A DNA stretch of 54,424 bases from Streptomyces odonnellii (GCF_000981895.1 NZ_LATD01000035.1:1-54424); one strand, 5' to 3'; counted from the stretch's first letter, positions 9,767 to 20,171 are shown. The notes: generated from the sequence alone by a model not told the origin. Translations and numbers: made by a program.

Positions 9767-9810
9767 GCGCCGGTTCTCGGTGCCCCTCTCCGGGGTGTCG
9801 AGACCGGCGC
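9767..9810 (+). terminator. rpmE terminator
   Basis: The arm at 9767-9779 pairs with 9799-9810 (12 pairs, one bulged T), closing a 19-nt loop, followed by TTT. It lies just after the rpmE stop, so prfA transcription may depend on partial read-through or a promoter within the next 40 bp. Confidence 0.6.
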
Positions 9811-9853
9811 TTTGGCGTCCCGAAGCACGTTCGTACACACCCAGGAGCATCCG

Positions 9854-10933
9854 ATGTTCGAGGCGGTCGAGGAACTGATCGGCGAGCACGCCGATCTGGA
9901 GAAGAAGCTCGCCGACCCGTCGGTCCACACGGACCAGGCCAACGCGCGCAAGCTCAACAAGCGTTACGCCGAGCTGACCCCGATCGTCGGCACGTACCGC
10001 TCCTGGAAGCAGACCGGTGAGGACATCGTCACCGCCCGCGAACTGGCGGCCGACGACCCGGACTTCGCCGCCGAGGTCAAGGACCTGGAGCAGCAGCGCG
10101 AGGAACTGACCGAACGGCTGCGGCTGCTGCTCGTACCGCGCGACCCCAGCGACGACAAGGACGTCATCCTGGAGGTCAAGGCCGGCGCGGGCGGCGACGA
10201 GTCCGCGCTCTTCGCCGGCGACCTGCTGCGGATGTATCTGCGGTACGCGGAGCGCGTCGGCTGGAAGACCGAGATCATCGACGCCACCGAGTCGGAGCTG
10301 GGCGGCTACAAGGACGTCCAGGTCGCGGTGAAGACCAAGGGCGGCAACGGGGCCACCGAACCCGGGCAGGGCGTCTGGGCGCGGCTGAAGTACGAGGGCG
10401 GGGTGCACCGGGTGCAGCGGGTGCCCGCGACCGAGTCCCAGGGCCGTATCCACACCTCCGCCGCCGGTGTCCTGGTGACGCCCGAGGCCGAGGAGATCGA
10501 CGTGGAGATCAACCCCAACGATCTGCGCATCGACGTCTACCGCTCCTCGGGCCCCGGCGGCCAGTCCGTCAACACGACGGACTCCGCCGTCCGCATCACG
10601 CATCTGCCCACCGGAGTGGTCGCCTCCTGCCAGAACGAGAAGAGCCAGCTCCAGAACAAGGAGCAGGCGATGCGTATCCTGCGCTCGCGGCTGCTCGCCG
10701 CCGCGCAGGAGGAGGCGGAGAAGGAGGCCGCCGACGCGCGCCGCAGCCAGGTGCGTACCGTCGACAGGTCCGAGAAGATCCGTACGTACAACTTCCCGGA
10801 AAACCGGATCTCGGACCACCGTGTCGGATTCAAGGCGTACAACTTGGACCAGGTGCTCGACGGGGAACTGGACGCCGTCATCCAGGCCTGTGTCGACGCC
10901 GACTCGGCCGCGAAGCTCGCGGCCGCGCAGTAA
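9854..10933 (+). CDS. prfA: Peptide chain release factor 1
   Basis: Recognises UAA and UAG in the ribosomal A site and triggers peptidyl-tRNA hydrolysis. The start is ATG 9854 with CAGGAG at 9842-9847; upstream in-frame ORF sequence runs through rpmE and is not coding in this frame. The product is 359 aa, the normal RF1 length. The codon-reading tripeptide PAT is at 191-193 in [14 protein letters not shown] (RF1 type, not the SPF of RF2), and the catalytic GGQ is at 235-237 in [15 protein letters not shown]. The next gene encodes PrmC, which methylates the Gln of this GGQ. Confidence 0.97.
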   Translation: MFEAVEELIGEHADLEKKLADPSVHTDQANARKLNKRYAELTPIVGTYRSWKQTGEDIVTARELAADDPDFAAEVKDLEQQREELTERLRLLLVPRDPSDDKDVILEVKAGAGGDESALFAGDLLRMYLRYAERVGWKTEIIDATESELGGYKDVQVAVKTKGGNGATEPGQGVWARLKYEGGVHRVQRVPATESQGRIHTSAAGVLVTPEAEEIDVEINPNDLRIDVYRSSGPGGQSVNTTDSAVRITHLPTGVVASCQNEKSQLQNKEQAMRILRSRLLAAAQEEAEKEAADARRSQVRTVDRSEKIRTYNFPENRISDHRVGFKAYNLDQVLDGELDAVIQACVDADSAAKLAAAQ

Positions 10934-10972
10934 GCAGACAAGCAGTAAGCAGACAGGCAGTAGGCAGTGAGC
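10929..10972 (+). repeat. Short tandem repeat at the prfA stop codon
   Basis: Three imperfect 15-bp units based on AGTAAGCAGACAAGC, the first of which contains the prfA TAA stop. It fills the first part of the prfA-prmC gap. It looks like slipped-strand expansion; no function is apparent. Confidence 0.6.
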
Positions 10973-11038
10973 GGGACGGCCGCGTCCCGCGCAGGACTTG
11001 TGAGAAACAACCGTACGACTCCAGCCCGGAGGACCAGC

Positions 11039-11920
11039 GTGCAGCTACCCCCCGGGGGGCGACCCCCGCACCCCCGATCCGTGCTGCTCGCGGAGGTGGC
11101 ACAGGCCACCCGCCGGCTGGCCGACGCGGGCGTCCCGTCACCGCGCTTCGACGCGGAGGAACTCGCCGCGTATGTGCACGGCGTGAAGCGGGGCGAGCTG
11201 CACCGCGTCGAGGACGCGGAATTCGACGCCCGTTACTGGGAGGCGGTGGCCCGCCGTGAGGCCAGGGAACCCCTCCAGCACATCACCGGGCGCGCCTTCT
11301 TCCGCTATCTGGAACTCCAGGTCGGGCCGGGGGTGTTCGTACCGCGTCCGGAGACCGAGTCGGTCGTCGGCTGGGCCATAGACGCCGTACGGGCGATGGA
11401 TGTGGTCGAGCCGCTGATCGTCGACCTCTGCTCGGGCTCCGGCGCGATCGCGCTCGCGATGGCCCAGGAGGTGCCGCGGTCGCGGGTGCACGCCGTGGAG
11501 CTGTCCGAGGACGCCCTGGCGTGGACGCGGAAGAACGCCGAGGGGTCCAGGGTCACCGTGCACCAGGGAGACGCCCTGACGGCCCTTCCCGAGCTGGACG
11601 GCCAGGTCGATCTGGTGATCTCCAACCCGCCGTACATCCCGCTCACCGAGTGGGAGTACGTGGCGCCCGAGGCCCGCGACCACGACCCCGGGATGGCGCT
11701 GTTCTCCGGCGAGGACGGACTCGACACGATCCGGGGCATCGAGCGCACCGCGCACCGGCTGCTGCGGCCCGGCGGCCTGGTCGTCGTCGAGCACGCGGAC
11801 ACCCAGGGCGGACAGGTCCCGTGGATCTTCAGCGAGGAGTCCGGCTGGGCGGACGCCGCGGACCACCCGGACCTGAACAAGCGCCCCCGCTTCGCCACGG
11901 CACGCAAGGCGTTGCCGTGA
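11039..11920 (+). CDS. prmC: Release factor glutamine methyltransferase
   Basis: SAM-dependent N5-methylation of the GGQ glutamine in release factors RF1/RF2. The start is GTG 11039, preceded by CGGAGGA; an alternative is an in-frame GTG a few codons downstream. The product is 293 aa. The N-terminal helical domain includes AGVPSPRFDAEELAA, the linker has VFVPRPETE, the SAM-binding motif I is DLCSGSGAIAL (129-139), and the catalytic NPPY tetrapeptide is at 196-199. Pairing with prfA is the classic arrangement and supports the substrate assignment. Confidence 0.95.
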   Translation: MQLPPGGRPPHPRSVLLAEVAQATRRLADAGVPSPRFDAEELAAYVHGVKRGELHRVEDAEFDARYWEAVARREAREPLQHITGRAFFRYLELQVGPGVFVPRPETESVVGWAIDAVRAMDVVEPLIVDLCSGSGAIALAMAQEVPRSRVHAVELSEDALAWTRKNAEGSRVTVHQGDALTALPELDGQVDLVISNPPYIPLTEWEYVAPEARDHDPGMALFSGEDGLDTIRGIERTAHRLLRPGGLVVVEHADTQGGQVPWIFSEESGWADAADHPDLNKRPRFATARKALP

Positions 11921-12134
11921 CCGCCCCGGTGAACCCTCTCGCCCCGGCCCGTCCGCCGCGGACCGCCACGCCCCCCGACCACCCGGCGAGTGAGCCGAAG
12001 GGGCGCGCCGCCGTCGTAAGGGAGACCGCGCGCAGGTTCGCGAGGAACGAGGGAACCGAGCACGATCGACCGTCGACGGTGGCAAGAGCGCCCCGGAGGC
12101 GAACCGAGCCCCAAAAGAAATGGGAGTCAGGCTG

Positions 12135-12782
12135 ATGGCACGGCGATACGACTGCAACGACGCGACTGACCGTTCGACGGGTCTGCGCGAGGCCGCGTCG
12201 GCCGTACGCCGTAGTGAGCTGGTCGTGCTGCCCACCGACACCGTGTACGGCATCGGCGCGGACGCCTTCAGCACGGAGGCGGTCGCCGATCTGCTGGACG
12301 CCAAGGGCCGCGGGCGCAATATGCCCACGCCCGTGCTGATCGGCTCCCCGAACACCCTGCACGGCCTGGTCACCGACTTCTCCGAGCAGGCGTGGGAACT
12401 GGTCGACGCGTTCTGGCCGGGCGCGCTCACCCTTGTCGCCAAGCACCAGCCGTCCCTCCAGTGGGACCTGGGCGACACCCGGGGCACGGTCGCGATCCGG
12501 ATGCCGCTGCACCCCGTCGCCATCGAGCTGCTCACCGAGGTCGGCCCGATGGCCGTCTCCAGCGCCAATCTCTCGGGACACCCGTCGCCCGAGGACTGCG
12601 ACGCGGCGCAGGAGATGCTGGGCGACTCCGTCTCGGTCTACCTCGACGGCGGTCCGACGCCGGGCATCGTGCCCTCCTCGATCGTCGATGTCACAGGCCC
12701 GGTCCCGGTGCTGCTGCGGGCCGGCGCCCTCGACGCGGATGAGCTGCGCAAGGTGGTACCCGACCTCGAGGTGGCCAATTGA
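12135..12782 (+). CDS. tsaC: L-threonylcarbamoyladenylate synthase
   Basis: Makes threonylcarbamoyl-AMP from threonine, bicarbonate and ATP, the first step of the universal t6A37 tRNA modification. It has a single YrdC/TsaC domain of 215 aa without the C-terminal Sua5 extension. Start ATG 12135 has GGGAG at 12122-12126; the upstream in-frame ATG at 12120 precedes that site. Signature segments are VVLPTDTVYGIGADAF (about 31-45), KGRGRNMPTPVLIG, GTVAIRMP, VSSANLSG and PSSIVDVTG. Its TGA overlaps the TTG start of the following gene, implying translational coupling. The 214-bp gap before it shows nothing recognisable. Confidence 0.93.
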   Translation: MARRYDCNDATDRSTGLREAASAVRRSELVVLPTDTVYGIGADAFSTEAVADLLDAKGRGRNMPTPVLIGSPNTLHGLVTDFSEQAWELVDAFWPGALTLVAKHQPSLQWDLGDTRGTVAIRMPLHPVAIELLTEVGPMAVSSANLSGHPSPEDCDAAQEMLGDSVSVYLDGGPTPGIVPSSIVDVTGPVPVLLRAGALDADELRKVVPDLEVAN

Positions 12783-13429
12783 CCGCCCCTGAGGGGCGTG
12801 GCATAGCGGAGACCGCACACACCGGCAGCACCTTCCGCATCCTCCACGTCAGCACCGGCAATGTCTGCCGCTCGCCGATCACCGAGCGGCTGCACCGGCA
12901 TGCCCTGACGGTCCGCCTCGGCGAGCGGCTCACCGGCGGCCTGATCGTGGAGAGCGCGGGCACCTGGGGGCACGAGGGCGCCCCGATGGAGGCCAATGCC
13001 GAGGCCGTTCTGGCCGACTTCGGCGCGGACGCGTCCGGTTTCGTCGGGCGTGAGCTGCTCGACGAGCACGTGATCCGCGCGGACCTGGTCCTCACCGCGA
13101 CCCGCGACCACCGTGCGCAGGTGATCTCCATGGGGCACTCGGCGGGTCTGCGCACCTTCACGCTCAAGGAGTTCACCCGGCTGGTACGGGCGATAGACCC
13201 GGCGACGCTGCCGGACCCGGTGGACGAGGGCGTGGTCGAACGCGCCCGCGCGCTGGTCCGGGCGGCGGCGGCGCTGCGGGGGTGGCTGCTGGCGCCGACG
13301 GCGGAGGCGGACGAGGTGTACGACCCGTACGGGGCGCCGATCACGTTCTTCCGCTCGATCGGCGAGGAGATCCACCAGGCGCTGGACCCGGTGGTCACGG
13401 CGCTGACGGGCGTCACCCCGCCGAGGTAG
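12779..13429 (+). CDS. LMW protein-tyrosine-phosphatase-like protein lacking the catalytic Cys
   Basis: The fold is clearly the low-molecular-weight phosphatase family: the N-terminal P-loop region reads LHVSTGNVCRSPITERL. In active enzymes this loop is C-X4-C-R-S with the first Cys as nucleophile; here that position is Ser25, while Cys30 and Arg31 remain. A later LPDPVDEG supplies a DP pair resembling the general-acid region, and DEVYDPYG ends the domain. The 216-aa protein is longer than typical (about 150). It starts at TTG 12779, sharing four bases with the tsaC stop. It may be a binding or regulatory pseudo-phosphatase; dephosphorylation is not supported by the sequence. Confidence 0.8.
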   Translation: MTAPEGRGIAETAHTGSTFRILHVSTGNVCRSPITERLHRHALTVRLGERLTGGLIVESAGTWGHEGAPMEANAEAVLADFGADASGFVGRELLDEHVIRADLVLTATRDHRAQVISMGHSAGLRTFTLKEFTRLVRAIDPATLPDPVDEGVVERARALVRAAAALRGWLLAPTAEADEVYDPYGAPITFFRSIGEEIHQALDPVVTALTGVTPPR

Positions 13430-13443
13430 GGTGCGGGCCAATT

Positions 13444-13730
13444 CCAGCCCGTCCGGCGTTTGAGGACGGAACCCTTCGCCCCGGTGCGGGGTGCCCGATG
13501 CACCTGGCGGTACGGGGTGTGCGCCCATGCACAGATCGCCGCGTTCGTGCGGGGCCGGTCCGTCCTCAAACGCCGGACGGGCTCGCTGTGCCGTGTCCTC
13601 AATGGCCGGACGGGCTCGATTTTGCGCACCCGGCGCCGGGGCGGCGGTTCCGTCCTCAAACGCCGGACGGGCTGGGTTTGCCGGGCCGGCAGGGATTGTC
13701 CGACGGGCTGGGTTGCCCGACGGGCTGGGG
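13444..13730 (+). repeat. Cluster of dispersed Streptomyces hairpin repeats
   Basis: The 393-bp gap before glyA is packed with copies of one element. Copy 1 (13444-13467) begins CCAGCCCGTCCGGCG and runs on into TTTGAGGAC. Inverted copies lie at 13562-13583, 13595-13616 (one variant: CAATGG) and 13652-13675, and two decayed copies (CCGACGGGCTGGG) lie between 13699 and 13730. Copy 1 with any inverted copy would form long stem-loops. This element is, from memory, very common between Streptomyces genes. TAGCAT at 13780-13785 may be a -10 for glyA, without a clear -35. Confidence 0.8.
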
Positions 13731-13822
13731 CGCCGGGCGGACCGGGATTGCTGGCCCGCGCCGTCACACGCATCGTGTCTAGCATGGGAGGGCGCACGCA
13801 CCCCCGAGGTCCGGAGTCCGTC

Positions 13823-15079
13823 ATGCCGGTCGTCAACTCTTCCGCTCAGGCCGAGGCCGGCGTCCTGCTGCGGCAGGATCCAGAGATGGCCGAGGTGATC
13901 CTCGGGGAGGCGCGGCGGCAGGCGGACAGTCTCCAGCTCATCGCCGCCGAGAACTTCACCTCGCCCGCCGTCCTCGCCGCCCTCGGCTCGCCCCTCGCCA
14001 ACAAGTACGCCGAGGGCTACCCCGGCCGCCGCCATCACGGCGGCTGCGAGCTGGTCGACGCCGCCGAGCGGATCGCGGTCGCACGGGCCAAGGCCCTCTT
14101 CGGCGCCGGGCACGCCAATGTGCAGGCGCACTCGGGCTCCTCCGCCGTCCTCGCCGCGTATGCCGCCCTGCTGCGCCCCGGGGACACCGTGCTGGCGATG
14201 GGACTCGCGTACGGCGGACACCTCACCCATGGCTCGCCGGCCAACTTCTCGGGCCGCTGGTTCGACTTCGTGGGGTACGGGGTCGACGAGGAGACGGGCC
14301 TCATCGACTACGCGCAGGTCCGCGCCCTGGCCCGCGAGCACCGGCCCAAGGCCGTCGTCTGCGGCTCCATCTCGTATCCGCGCCATATCGACTACGCCGT
14401 GTTCCGCGAGATCGCCGACGACGTCGGGGCGTATCTGATCGCGGACGCCGCGCATCCGATCGGCCTGGTCGCCGGGGGCGCGGCGCCCAACCCGGTGCCG
14501 TACGCCGATGTGGTGTGCGCCACCACCCACAAGGTGCTGCGCGGCCCCCGCGGCGGGATGATCCTCTGCGGGGAGAACCTCGCCGAGCGCGTCGACCGCG
14601 CGGTGTTCCCGTTCACCCAGGGCGGCGCCCAGATGCACACGATCGCCGCCAAGGCCGTCGCGTTCGGCGAGGCGGCCACCCCGGCGTTCACGGCGTACGC
14701 GCACCAGGTCGTGGCCAACGCCCGCGCGCTCGCGGACGCGTTGGCAGCGGAGGGTCTCCGTATCACCACGGACGGTACGGACACCCATCTGATCACCGCC
14801 GATCCCGGGCCCCTCGGCCTGGACGGCAAGGCGGCCCGGGGCCGGCTGGCCGCCGCGGGTGTGGTTCTCGACACATGCGCACTGCCGTACCCGGACGCCC
14901 GGGGCATCCGGCTGGGCACCGCCGCCGTGACCACCCAGGGCATGGCAGAGGCCGAAATGGCGCGCATCGCGGCTCTCTTCACCTCGGCGCTGCGCGGGGG
15001 CGCGGAGACGGCCCGCAGGGTCCGTACCGAAGTACGGGACCTGGTCGGGCGGTTCCCTCCGTATGGGAAGCTTTCCTGA
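13823..15079 (+). CDS. glyA: Serine hydroxymethyltransferase
   Basis: PLP enzyme interconverting serine and glycine with tetrahydrofolate, a main source of one-carbon units. The start is ATG 13823 with GGAG at 13813-13816; the longer upstream ORF crosses the repeat cluster and is rejected. The product is 418 aa, the normal length. The PLP lysine is K237 in VCATTHKVLRGPRGG (the family usually has TTTHKTLRGPRGG), and the folate/substrate segments SLQLIAAENFTSPAV, NKYAEGYPGRRHHGG and AHSGSSAV are intact, though the usual Q/YYGG and SGSQAN wording is slightly diverged. It may be a second glyA copy in this genome, which cannot be judged from the window. Confidence 0.92.
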   Translation: MPVVNSSAQAEAGVLLRQDPEMAEVILGEARRQADSLQLIAAENFTSPAVLAALGSPLANKYAEGYPGRRHHGGCELVDAAERIAVARAKALFGAGHANVQAHSGSSAVLAAYAALLRPGDTVLAMGLAYGGHLTHGSPANFSGRWFDFVGYGVDEETGLIDYAQVRALAREHRPKAVVCGSISYPRHIDYAVFREIADDVGAYLIADAAHPIGLVAGGAAPNPVPYADVVCATTHKVLRGPRGGMILCGENLAERVDRAVFPFTQGGAQMHTIAAKAVAFGEAATPAFTAYAHQVVANARALADALAAEGLRITTDGTDTHLITADPGPLGLDGKAARGRLAAAGVVLDTCALPYPDARGIRLGTAAVTTQGMAEAEMARIAALFTSALRGGAETARRVRTEVRDLVGRFPPYGKLS

Positions 15080-15224
15080 CGGGAACACGGTGCGGCGTAC
15101 AGTCGTGCAACCATCCCGCTCGGCAGCCCGTCCTGGCTCATATGGCGACGCGGTATCCACCGGTGGGTCCGGCGAGGGCTAGGGTGTGGGGCTGAGATGG
15201 CCAGCGATTCCTGTGGGGCAGCCC

Positions 15225-16595
15225 GTGCGTGATTACCTGCTGACGCTCTGTGTGACGGCTGCGGTGACCTATCTGCTGACCGGCCCGGTGCGGAAGTTCG
15301 CCATCGCGACCGGGGCGATGCCGGAGATCCGCGCCCGTGACGTGCACCGCGAACCGACACCGAGACTCGGCGGTATCGCCATGTTCTTCGGGCTGTGCGC
15401 CGGGCTGCTCGTCGCGGACAACCTGCAGAACCTCAACGGCGTCTTCGAACTGTCCAACGAGCCGCGCGCGCTGCTCTCCGGCGCCGCCCTGATCTGGCTG
15501 ATCGGTGTCCTGGACGACAAGTTCGAGATCGACGCCCTGATCAAGCTCGGCGCGCAGATGATCGCCGCCGGCGTCATGGTCATGCAGGGTCTGACGATTC
15601 TGTGGATCCCGGTGCCCGGCGTCGGCATGGTCTCGCTGACCTCCTGGCAGGGCACACTCCTGACCGTCGCGCTGGTCGTGATCACGATCAACGCCGTCAA
15701 CTTCGTGGACGGTCTGGACGGTCTCGCGGCCGGCATGGTGTGCATCGCCGCCGCGGCCTTCTTCCTGTACACCTACCGCCTCTGGTACGGGTACGGCATC
15801 GAGGCCGCCGCCCCCGCCACGCTCTTCGCGGCGATCCTGATGGGGATGTGCGTGGGCTTCCTGCCGCACAACATGCATCCCGCGCGGATCTTCATGGGCG
15901 ACTCGGGCTCGATGCTGATCGGCCTGGTGCTCGCGGCGGGTGCGATCTCGGTGACCGGGCAGGTCGACCTCGACGTACTGAAGATCTTCGAGGGCTCCAC
16001 CCGCGAGGCCACACATGCCGCGCTGCCCGTCTTCATCCCGCTGCTGCTGCCCCTGACGATCATCGCGATCCCCTTCGCCGACCTGGTGCTGGCGATCGTG
16101 CGCCGTACCTGGAACGGGCAGTCGCCGTTCGCCGCCGACCGCGGCCATCTCCACCACCGGCTGCTGGAGATCGGGCACTCGCACAGCCGCTCGGTGCTGA
16201 TCATGTACTTCTGGTCCGCGCTGATCGCGTTCGGAGTGGTGGCGTACTCCGTGCACTCGGCGTCGATGTGGATCCTGCTGGTGGTCGTCGCGCTGAGCGC
16301 GGTGGGTCTGGTGCTTCTGCTGCTGCCGCGGTTCACGCCGAGGGCTCCGCTCTGGGCGGAATCGTTCGTACCGCCGCGCTACCGGCGCAGGCAGCGACCC
16401 CCGCACGCCTCCGAGACCGCCGGGGCCGAGGAGATCGCTCCCGTACCGGCACTGGCGGTGGCGCAGGAGGCGCAGACCGCGCCGCGGCCGGTGGCGGAGG
16501 AGCGTACGCCTGTTCCCGCCGGCGTCAACGGGGCGACCGCGCTGGGCGCTCGTTCGCGTTTTCCCGACCGTCGGAAGGCCGGTTCGAGGAACTGA
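15225..16595 (+). CDS. wecA: WecA/MraY-family undecaprenyl-phosphate N-acetylhexosamine-1-phosphate transferase
   Basis: Integral-membrane enzyme expected to move GlcNAc-1-phosphate from UDP-GlcNAc to a polyprenyl phosphate, priming wall glycopolymer synthesis. I chose GTG 15225 (MRDYLLTLCV), which starts directly at the first helix; an in-frame GTG at 15186 adds 13 unlikely residues. It has 456 aa and about ten to eleven hydrophobic helices. Catalytic loops are visible: GVLDDKFEIDA (about 94-104), NFVDGLDGLAAG (149-160), FMGDSGSMLIG, and the His-rich HLHHRLLEIGHSHSR. The last 90 residues are a polar, Pro/Ala-rich cytoplasmic tail. TAGGGT at 15180-15185 is a candidate -10. It stands just before the atp operon, as in other Streptomyces by my recollection. 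Confidence 0.9.
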   Translation: MRDYLLTLCVTAAVTYLLTGPVRKFAIATGAMPEIRARDVHREPTPRLGGIAMFFGLCAGLLVADNLQNLNGVFELSNEPRALLSGAALIWLIGVLDDKFEIDALIKLGAQMIAAGVMVMQGLTILWIPVPGVGMVSLTSWQGTLLTVALVVITINAVNFVDGLDGLAAGMVCIAAAAFFLYTYRLWYGYGIEAAAPATLFAAILMGMCVGFLPHNMHPARIFMGDSGSMLIGLVLAAGAISVTGQVDLDVLKIFEGSTREATHAALPVFIPLLLPLTIIAIPFADLVLAIVRRTWNGQSPFAADRGHLHHRLLEIGHSHSRSVLIMYFWSALIAFGVVAYSVHSASMWILLVVVALSAVGLVLLLLPRFTPRAPLWAESFVPPRYRRRQRPPHASETAGAEEIAPVPALAVAQEAQTAPRPVAEERTPVPAGVNGATALGARSRFPDRRKAGSRN

Positions 16596-16700
16596 CGGCA
16601 GGTCCATTACCCTCAACAGGGGCCAATACCAGACAACATGCACCGGTGTCTTGCACACACGCGCGGGGTAACTCTCATGTGTGACAGTGAGCACACTACG

Positions 16701-16736
16701 TTGGTAAAGCTCTCATCAAATAGTTTGTGATACTGT
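16701..16736 (+). promoter_or_regulatory. Candidate atp operon promoter region
   Basis: A markedly AT-rich island within GC-rich DNA, 134-169 bp before atpI. It contains TTGGTA at 16701-16706 as a possible -35, TAGTTT at 16721-16726 and TACTGT at 16731-16736 as possible -10 boxes, but no pair has ideal 17-bp spacing. The operon must start somewhere in the 274-bp gap after wecA, so this is the best candidate. Confidence 0.4.
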
Positions 16737-16869
16737 TCACGAGACCCGGCGACAGAGCCGAAGGACCGGAGTGCGACGGTTCGTTGGCCCGAGAAACCTT
16801 CTCTCGGACCGGGCCTACGCTCGTCCATGACGACACCATCTGCCCCACCCAGCAAGCGGAGCTGCCGCC

Positions 16870-17295
16870 ATGCCGTCCAACGACGTCCGGATCCTGCTGC
16901 ACACCGCCGTCCCCACAGCCGCCGCCGGCGTGATCGCCACGGTGGTCGCAGGTGTGGCCGCGGGCGGCAAGGGCGCTCTGGGAGCCGGGGTCGGGACGCT
17001 GGTGGTCGTGCTGTTCATGGGTATCGGGCTGGTGGTCCTCCAGCGCACGGCGGCGTCACTGCCGCATCTGTTCCAGGCGATGGGGCTGTTGCTGTACACG
17101 GCCCAGCTCCTGCTGCTGTTCATCTTCGTGGCCGCCTTCAAGGACACGACCCTGTTCAACCCGAAGGCCTTCGCCATCACGCTCGTCGCGGCGACTCTCG
17201 TCTGGGTCGCCGCGCAGGCCCGCGCCCATATGAAGGCCAAGATCCTTTACGTCGACCCCGCCGCCTCGTCCGAGAAGTCGGGGTCGTCGGCGTGA
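16870..17295 (+). CDS. atpI: ATP synthase accessory protein AtpI
   Basis: Small membrane protein of 141 aa at the head of the ATP synthase operon, thought to help assemble the c-ring or affect Mg uptake in other bacteria; its sequence is poorly conserved and the call depends on position. Four hydrophobic helices are apparent: about 13-32, 38-58, 68-91 and 99-115, followed by a charged tail with HMKAKILYVDP. GGAG lies about 8 nt before the ATG. A 228-bp gap with no gene separates it from atpB; TATCGT at 17334-17339 there could be an internal -10 but lacks a -35. Confidence 0.8.
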   Translation: MPSNDVRILLHTAVPTAAAGVIATVVAGVAAGGKGALGAGVGTLVVVLFMGIGLVVLQRTAASLPHLFQAMGLLLYTAQLLLLFIFVAAFKDTTLFNPKAFAITLVAATLVWVAAQARAHMKAKILYVDPAASSEKSGSSA

Positions 17296-17523
17296 GGAGT
17301 AGGGCCGGGATAAGTGCCCGTTCGAAATCCTGCTATCGTCCGGTGCCAACTGCGGCATTGCGGGCGCGGGCATCCGAGCTGACGCCTGTTCTCACGCGAG
17401 GCTCACCGCCCGACCGCCGTCCCCACATCCGTACCACCCCCAGTCCAGTGCCGAACCGCGGCTCCGCGCCGCGCCGACACAACGAGGTTGCCGTACCTAT
17501 GCGCCATGCTGAAGGAGCCCGCG

Positions 17524-18655
<1,132 letters not shown>

Positions 18656-18696
18656 TCGCGGACTCACGACCAGCCCACTAGACGAAAGGCACTGAT

Positions 18697-19254
18697 GTGA
18701 GCCCACTGCTCAATATCGCCGCTGCTGGCGAGATGGAGAACCCTCTCGTCCCGCCGGTTCCCGAGCTTGTCATCGGTCTGCTCGCCTTCGTCATCGTCTT
18801 CGGCTTCCTCGCCAAGAAGCTCCTCCCGAACATCAACAAGGTTCTGGAAGAGCGCCGAGAGGCCATCGAGGGTGGCATCGAGAAGGCGGAGGAGGCCAAG
18901 ACCGAGGCCCAGAGCGTGCTGGAGCAGTACAAGGCCCAGCTCGCCGAAGCCCGCCACGAGGCCGCGCGTCTCCGCCAGGAGGCCACCGAGCAGGGCGCCG
19001 TCATCATCCAGGAGATGAAGGCGGAGGGGCAGCGGCAGCGTGAGGAGATCATCGCCGCCGGTCACGCCCAGATCGAGGCCGACCGCAAGGCCGCGGCCAG
19101 CGCGCTCCGCCAGGACGTGGGCAAGCTCGCCACGGAGCTGGCCGGCAAGCTGGTCGGTGAGTCCCTGGAGGACCACGCCCGGCAGAGCCGCACCATCGAC
19201 CGCTTCCTCGACGAGCTCGAGGACGGCGCCGAGAAGGCCGAGGCCAGGCGATGA
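18697..19254 (+). CDS. atpF: F0F1 ATP synthase subunit b
   Basis: Peripheral stalk subunit: one N-terminal membrane helix (about 24-45, PELVIGLLAFVIVFGFLAKKLL) and a long charged coiled coil to the end. The product is 185 aa from GTG 18697, with AAAGG upstream. The last four bases of the gene (ATGA) overlap the start of atpH, indicating coupled translation of the two stalk subunits. Confidence 0.95.
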   Translation: MSPLLNIAAAGEMENPLVPPVPELVIGLLAFVIVFGFLAKKLLPNINKVLEERREAIEGGIEKAEEAKTEAQSVLEQYKAQLAEARHEAARLRQEATEQGAVIIQEMKAEGQRQREEIIAAGHAQIEADRKAAASALRQDVGKLATELAGKLVGESLEDHARQSRTIDRFLDELEDGAEKAEARR

Positions 19255-20066
19255 ACGGAGCGAGCCGCGAGGCACTGGCAGCCGCACGCGAGCGTCTCGA
19301 CGCGCTGACCGACAGCACGTCGGCCGACGCCGCGAAGCTCGCCGGGGAACTGGCCGCCGTAACCGCGCTGCTCGACCGCGAGGTGTCGCTGCGCCGGGTC
19401 CTGACCGACCCGGCGCAGCCCGGCGAGGCAAAAGCCGAGCTGGCCGGACGGCTGCTGGGCGGCCAGGTGAGCGGCCCGACCGCCGATCTGGTCTCCGGCA
19501 TGGTCCGCTCCCGCTGGTCGCAGCCGCGCGATCTGGTCGACTCCGTCGAGGAGCTGGCCGCCGTCGCCGAGCTGACCGCCGCCCAGCGGAACGGGACGCT
19601 CGACGACGTGGAGGACGAGCTGTTCCGGTTCGGCCGGATCGTGGAGTCCAGCACCGAGCTGCGCGCCGCGCTGACCGACCGGTCCGCCACGGTCTCCGCC
19701 AGGACCGCGCTGCTCAGCGGCCTGCTCGGCGGTCGTGCCGATCCGGCCACGGAACGCCTGGTTGTGCGCCTTGTGACGCAGCCCCGTGGACGTAGCCTGG
19801 AATCGGGTCTCCAGACCCTGTCCCGGCTCGCCGCGGCGCGCCGGGACCGGATGGTCGCGGTCGTCACCTCGGCGGTACCGCTCACTGACGGACAGAAGCG
19901 GCGCCTCGGCGCGGCACTGGCGAAGCTGTACGGCCACCCGATGCATCTGAATCTGGACGTGGACCCCGAGGTCCTCGGCGGGATCTCGGTGCGGGTCGGC
20001 GACGAGATCATCAACGGCACGGTCGCGGACCGTCTCGAAGAGGCGGAACGGCGGCTCGCCGGCTGA
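19251..20066 (+). CDS. atpH: F0F1 ATP synthase subunit delta
   Basis: Connects the b stalk to the top of the F1 head. It is 271 aa, about 90 longer than the E. coli protein, as is common in actinobacteria, with the extra length N-terminal. The C-terminal OSCP/delta signature is clear: [19 protein letters not shown] and [24 protein letters not shown] 19251 overlaps the atpF stop. Confidence 0.94.
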   Translation: MNGASREALAAARERLDALTDSTSADAAKLAGELAAVTALLDREVSLRRVLTDPAQPGEAKAELAGRLLGGQVSGPTADLVSGMVRSRWSQPRDLVDSVEELAAVAELTAAQRNGTLDDVEDELFRFGRIVESSTELRAALTDRSATVSARTALLSGLLGGRADPATERLVVRLVTQPRGRSLESGLQTLSRLAAARRDRMVAVVTSAVPLTDGQKRRLGAALAKLYGHPMHLNLDVDPEVLGGISVRVGDEIINGTVADRLEEAERRLAG

Positions 20067-20154
20067 CTCGCGAAGCGCCGGGCAGCAATGCCGGGCAACA
20101 GAACAGAGCAGCACCAGCGGCCCGGTTGGGCCGTGCAGAGATTGCAGAAGATTC

Positions 20155-20171
20155 CTGGGGGTCGCCCCCAG
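20155..20171 (+). other. Hairpin in the atpH-atpA gap
   Basis: CTGGGGG at 20155-20161 pairs with CCCCCAG at 20165-20171 around a TCG triloop. The 167-bp gap is the longest inside the F1 part of the operon and also has repeated GCCGGGCA near 20080. The hairpin could be an RNA-processing or stability element that raises expression of F1 subunits; this is inference. Confidence 0.5.

Noticed and set aside
10929..10972. Tandem repeats at prfA as a possible attachment site
   Set aside because: No tRNA or integrase nearby and the units look like simple slippage of a 15-bp motif.
13444..13730. Repeat cluster considered as a CRISPR array
   Set aside because: Copies occur in both orientations, spacing is irregular, and no cas gene is present; it fits the known dispersed hairpin element.
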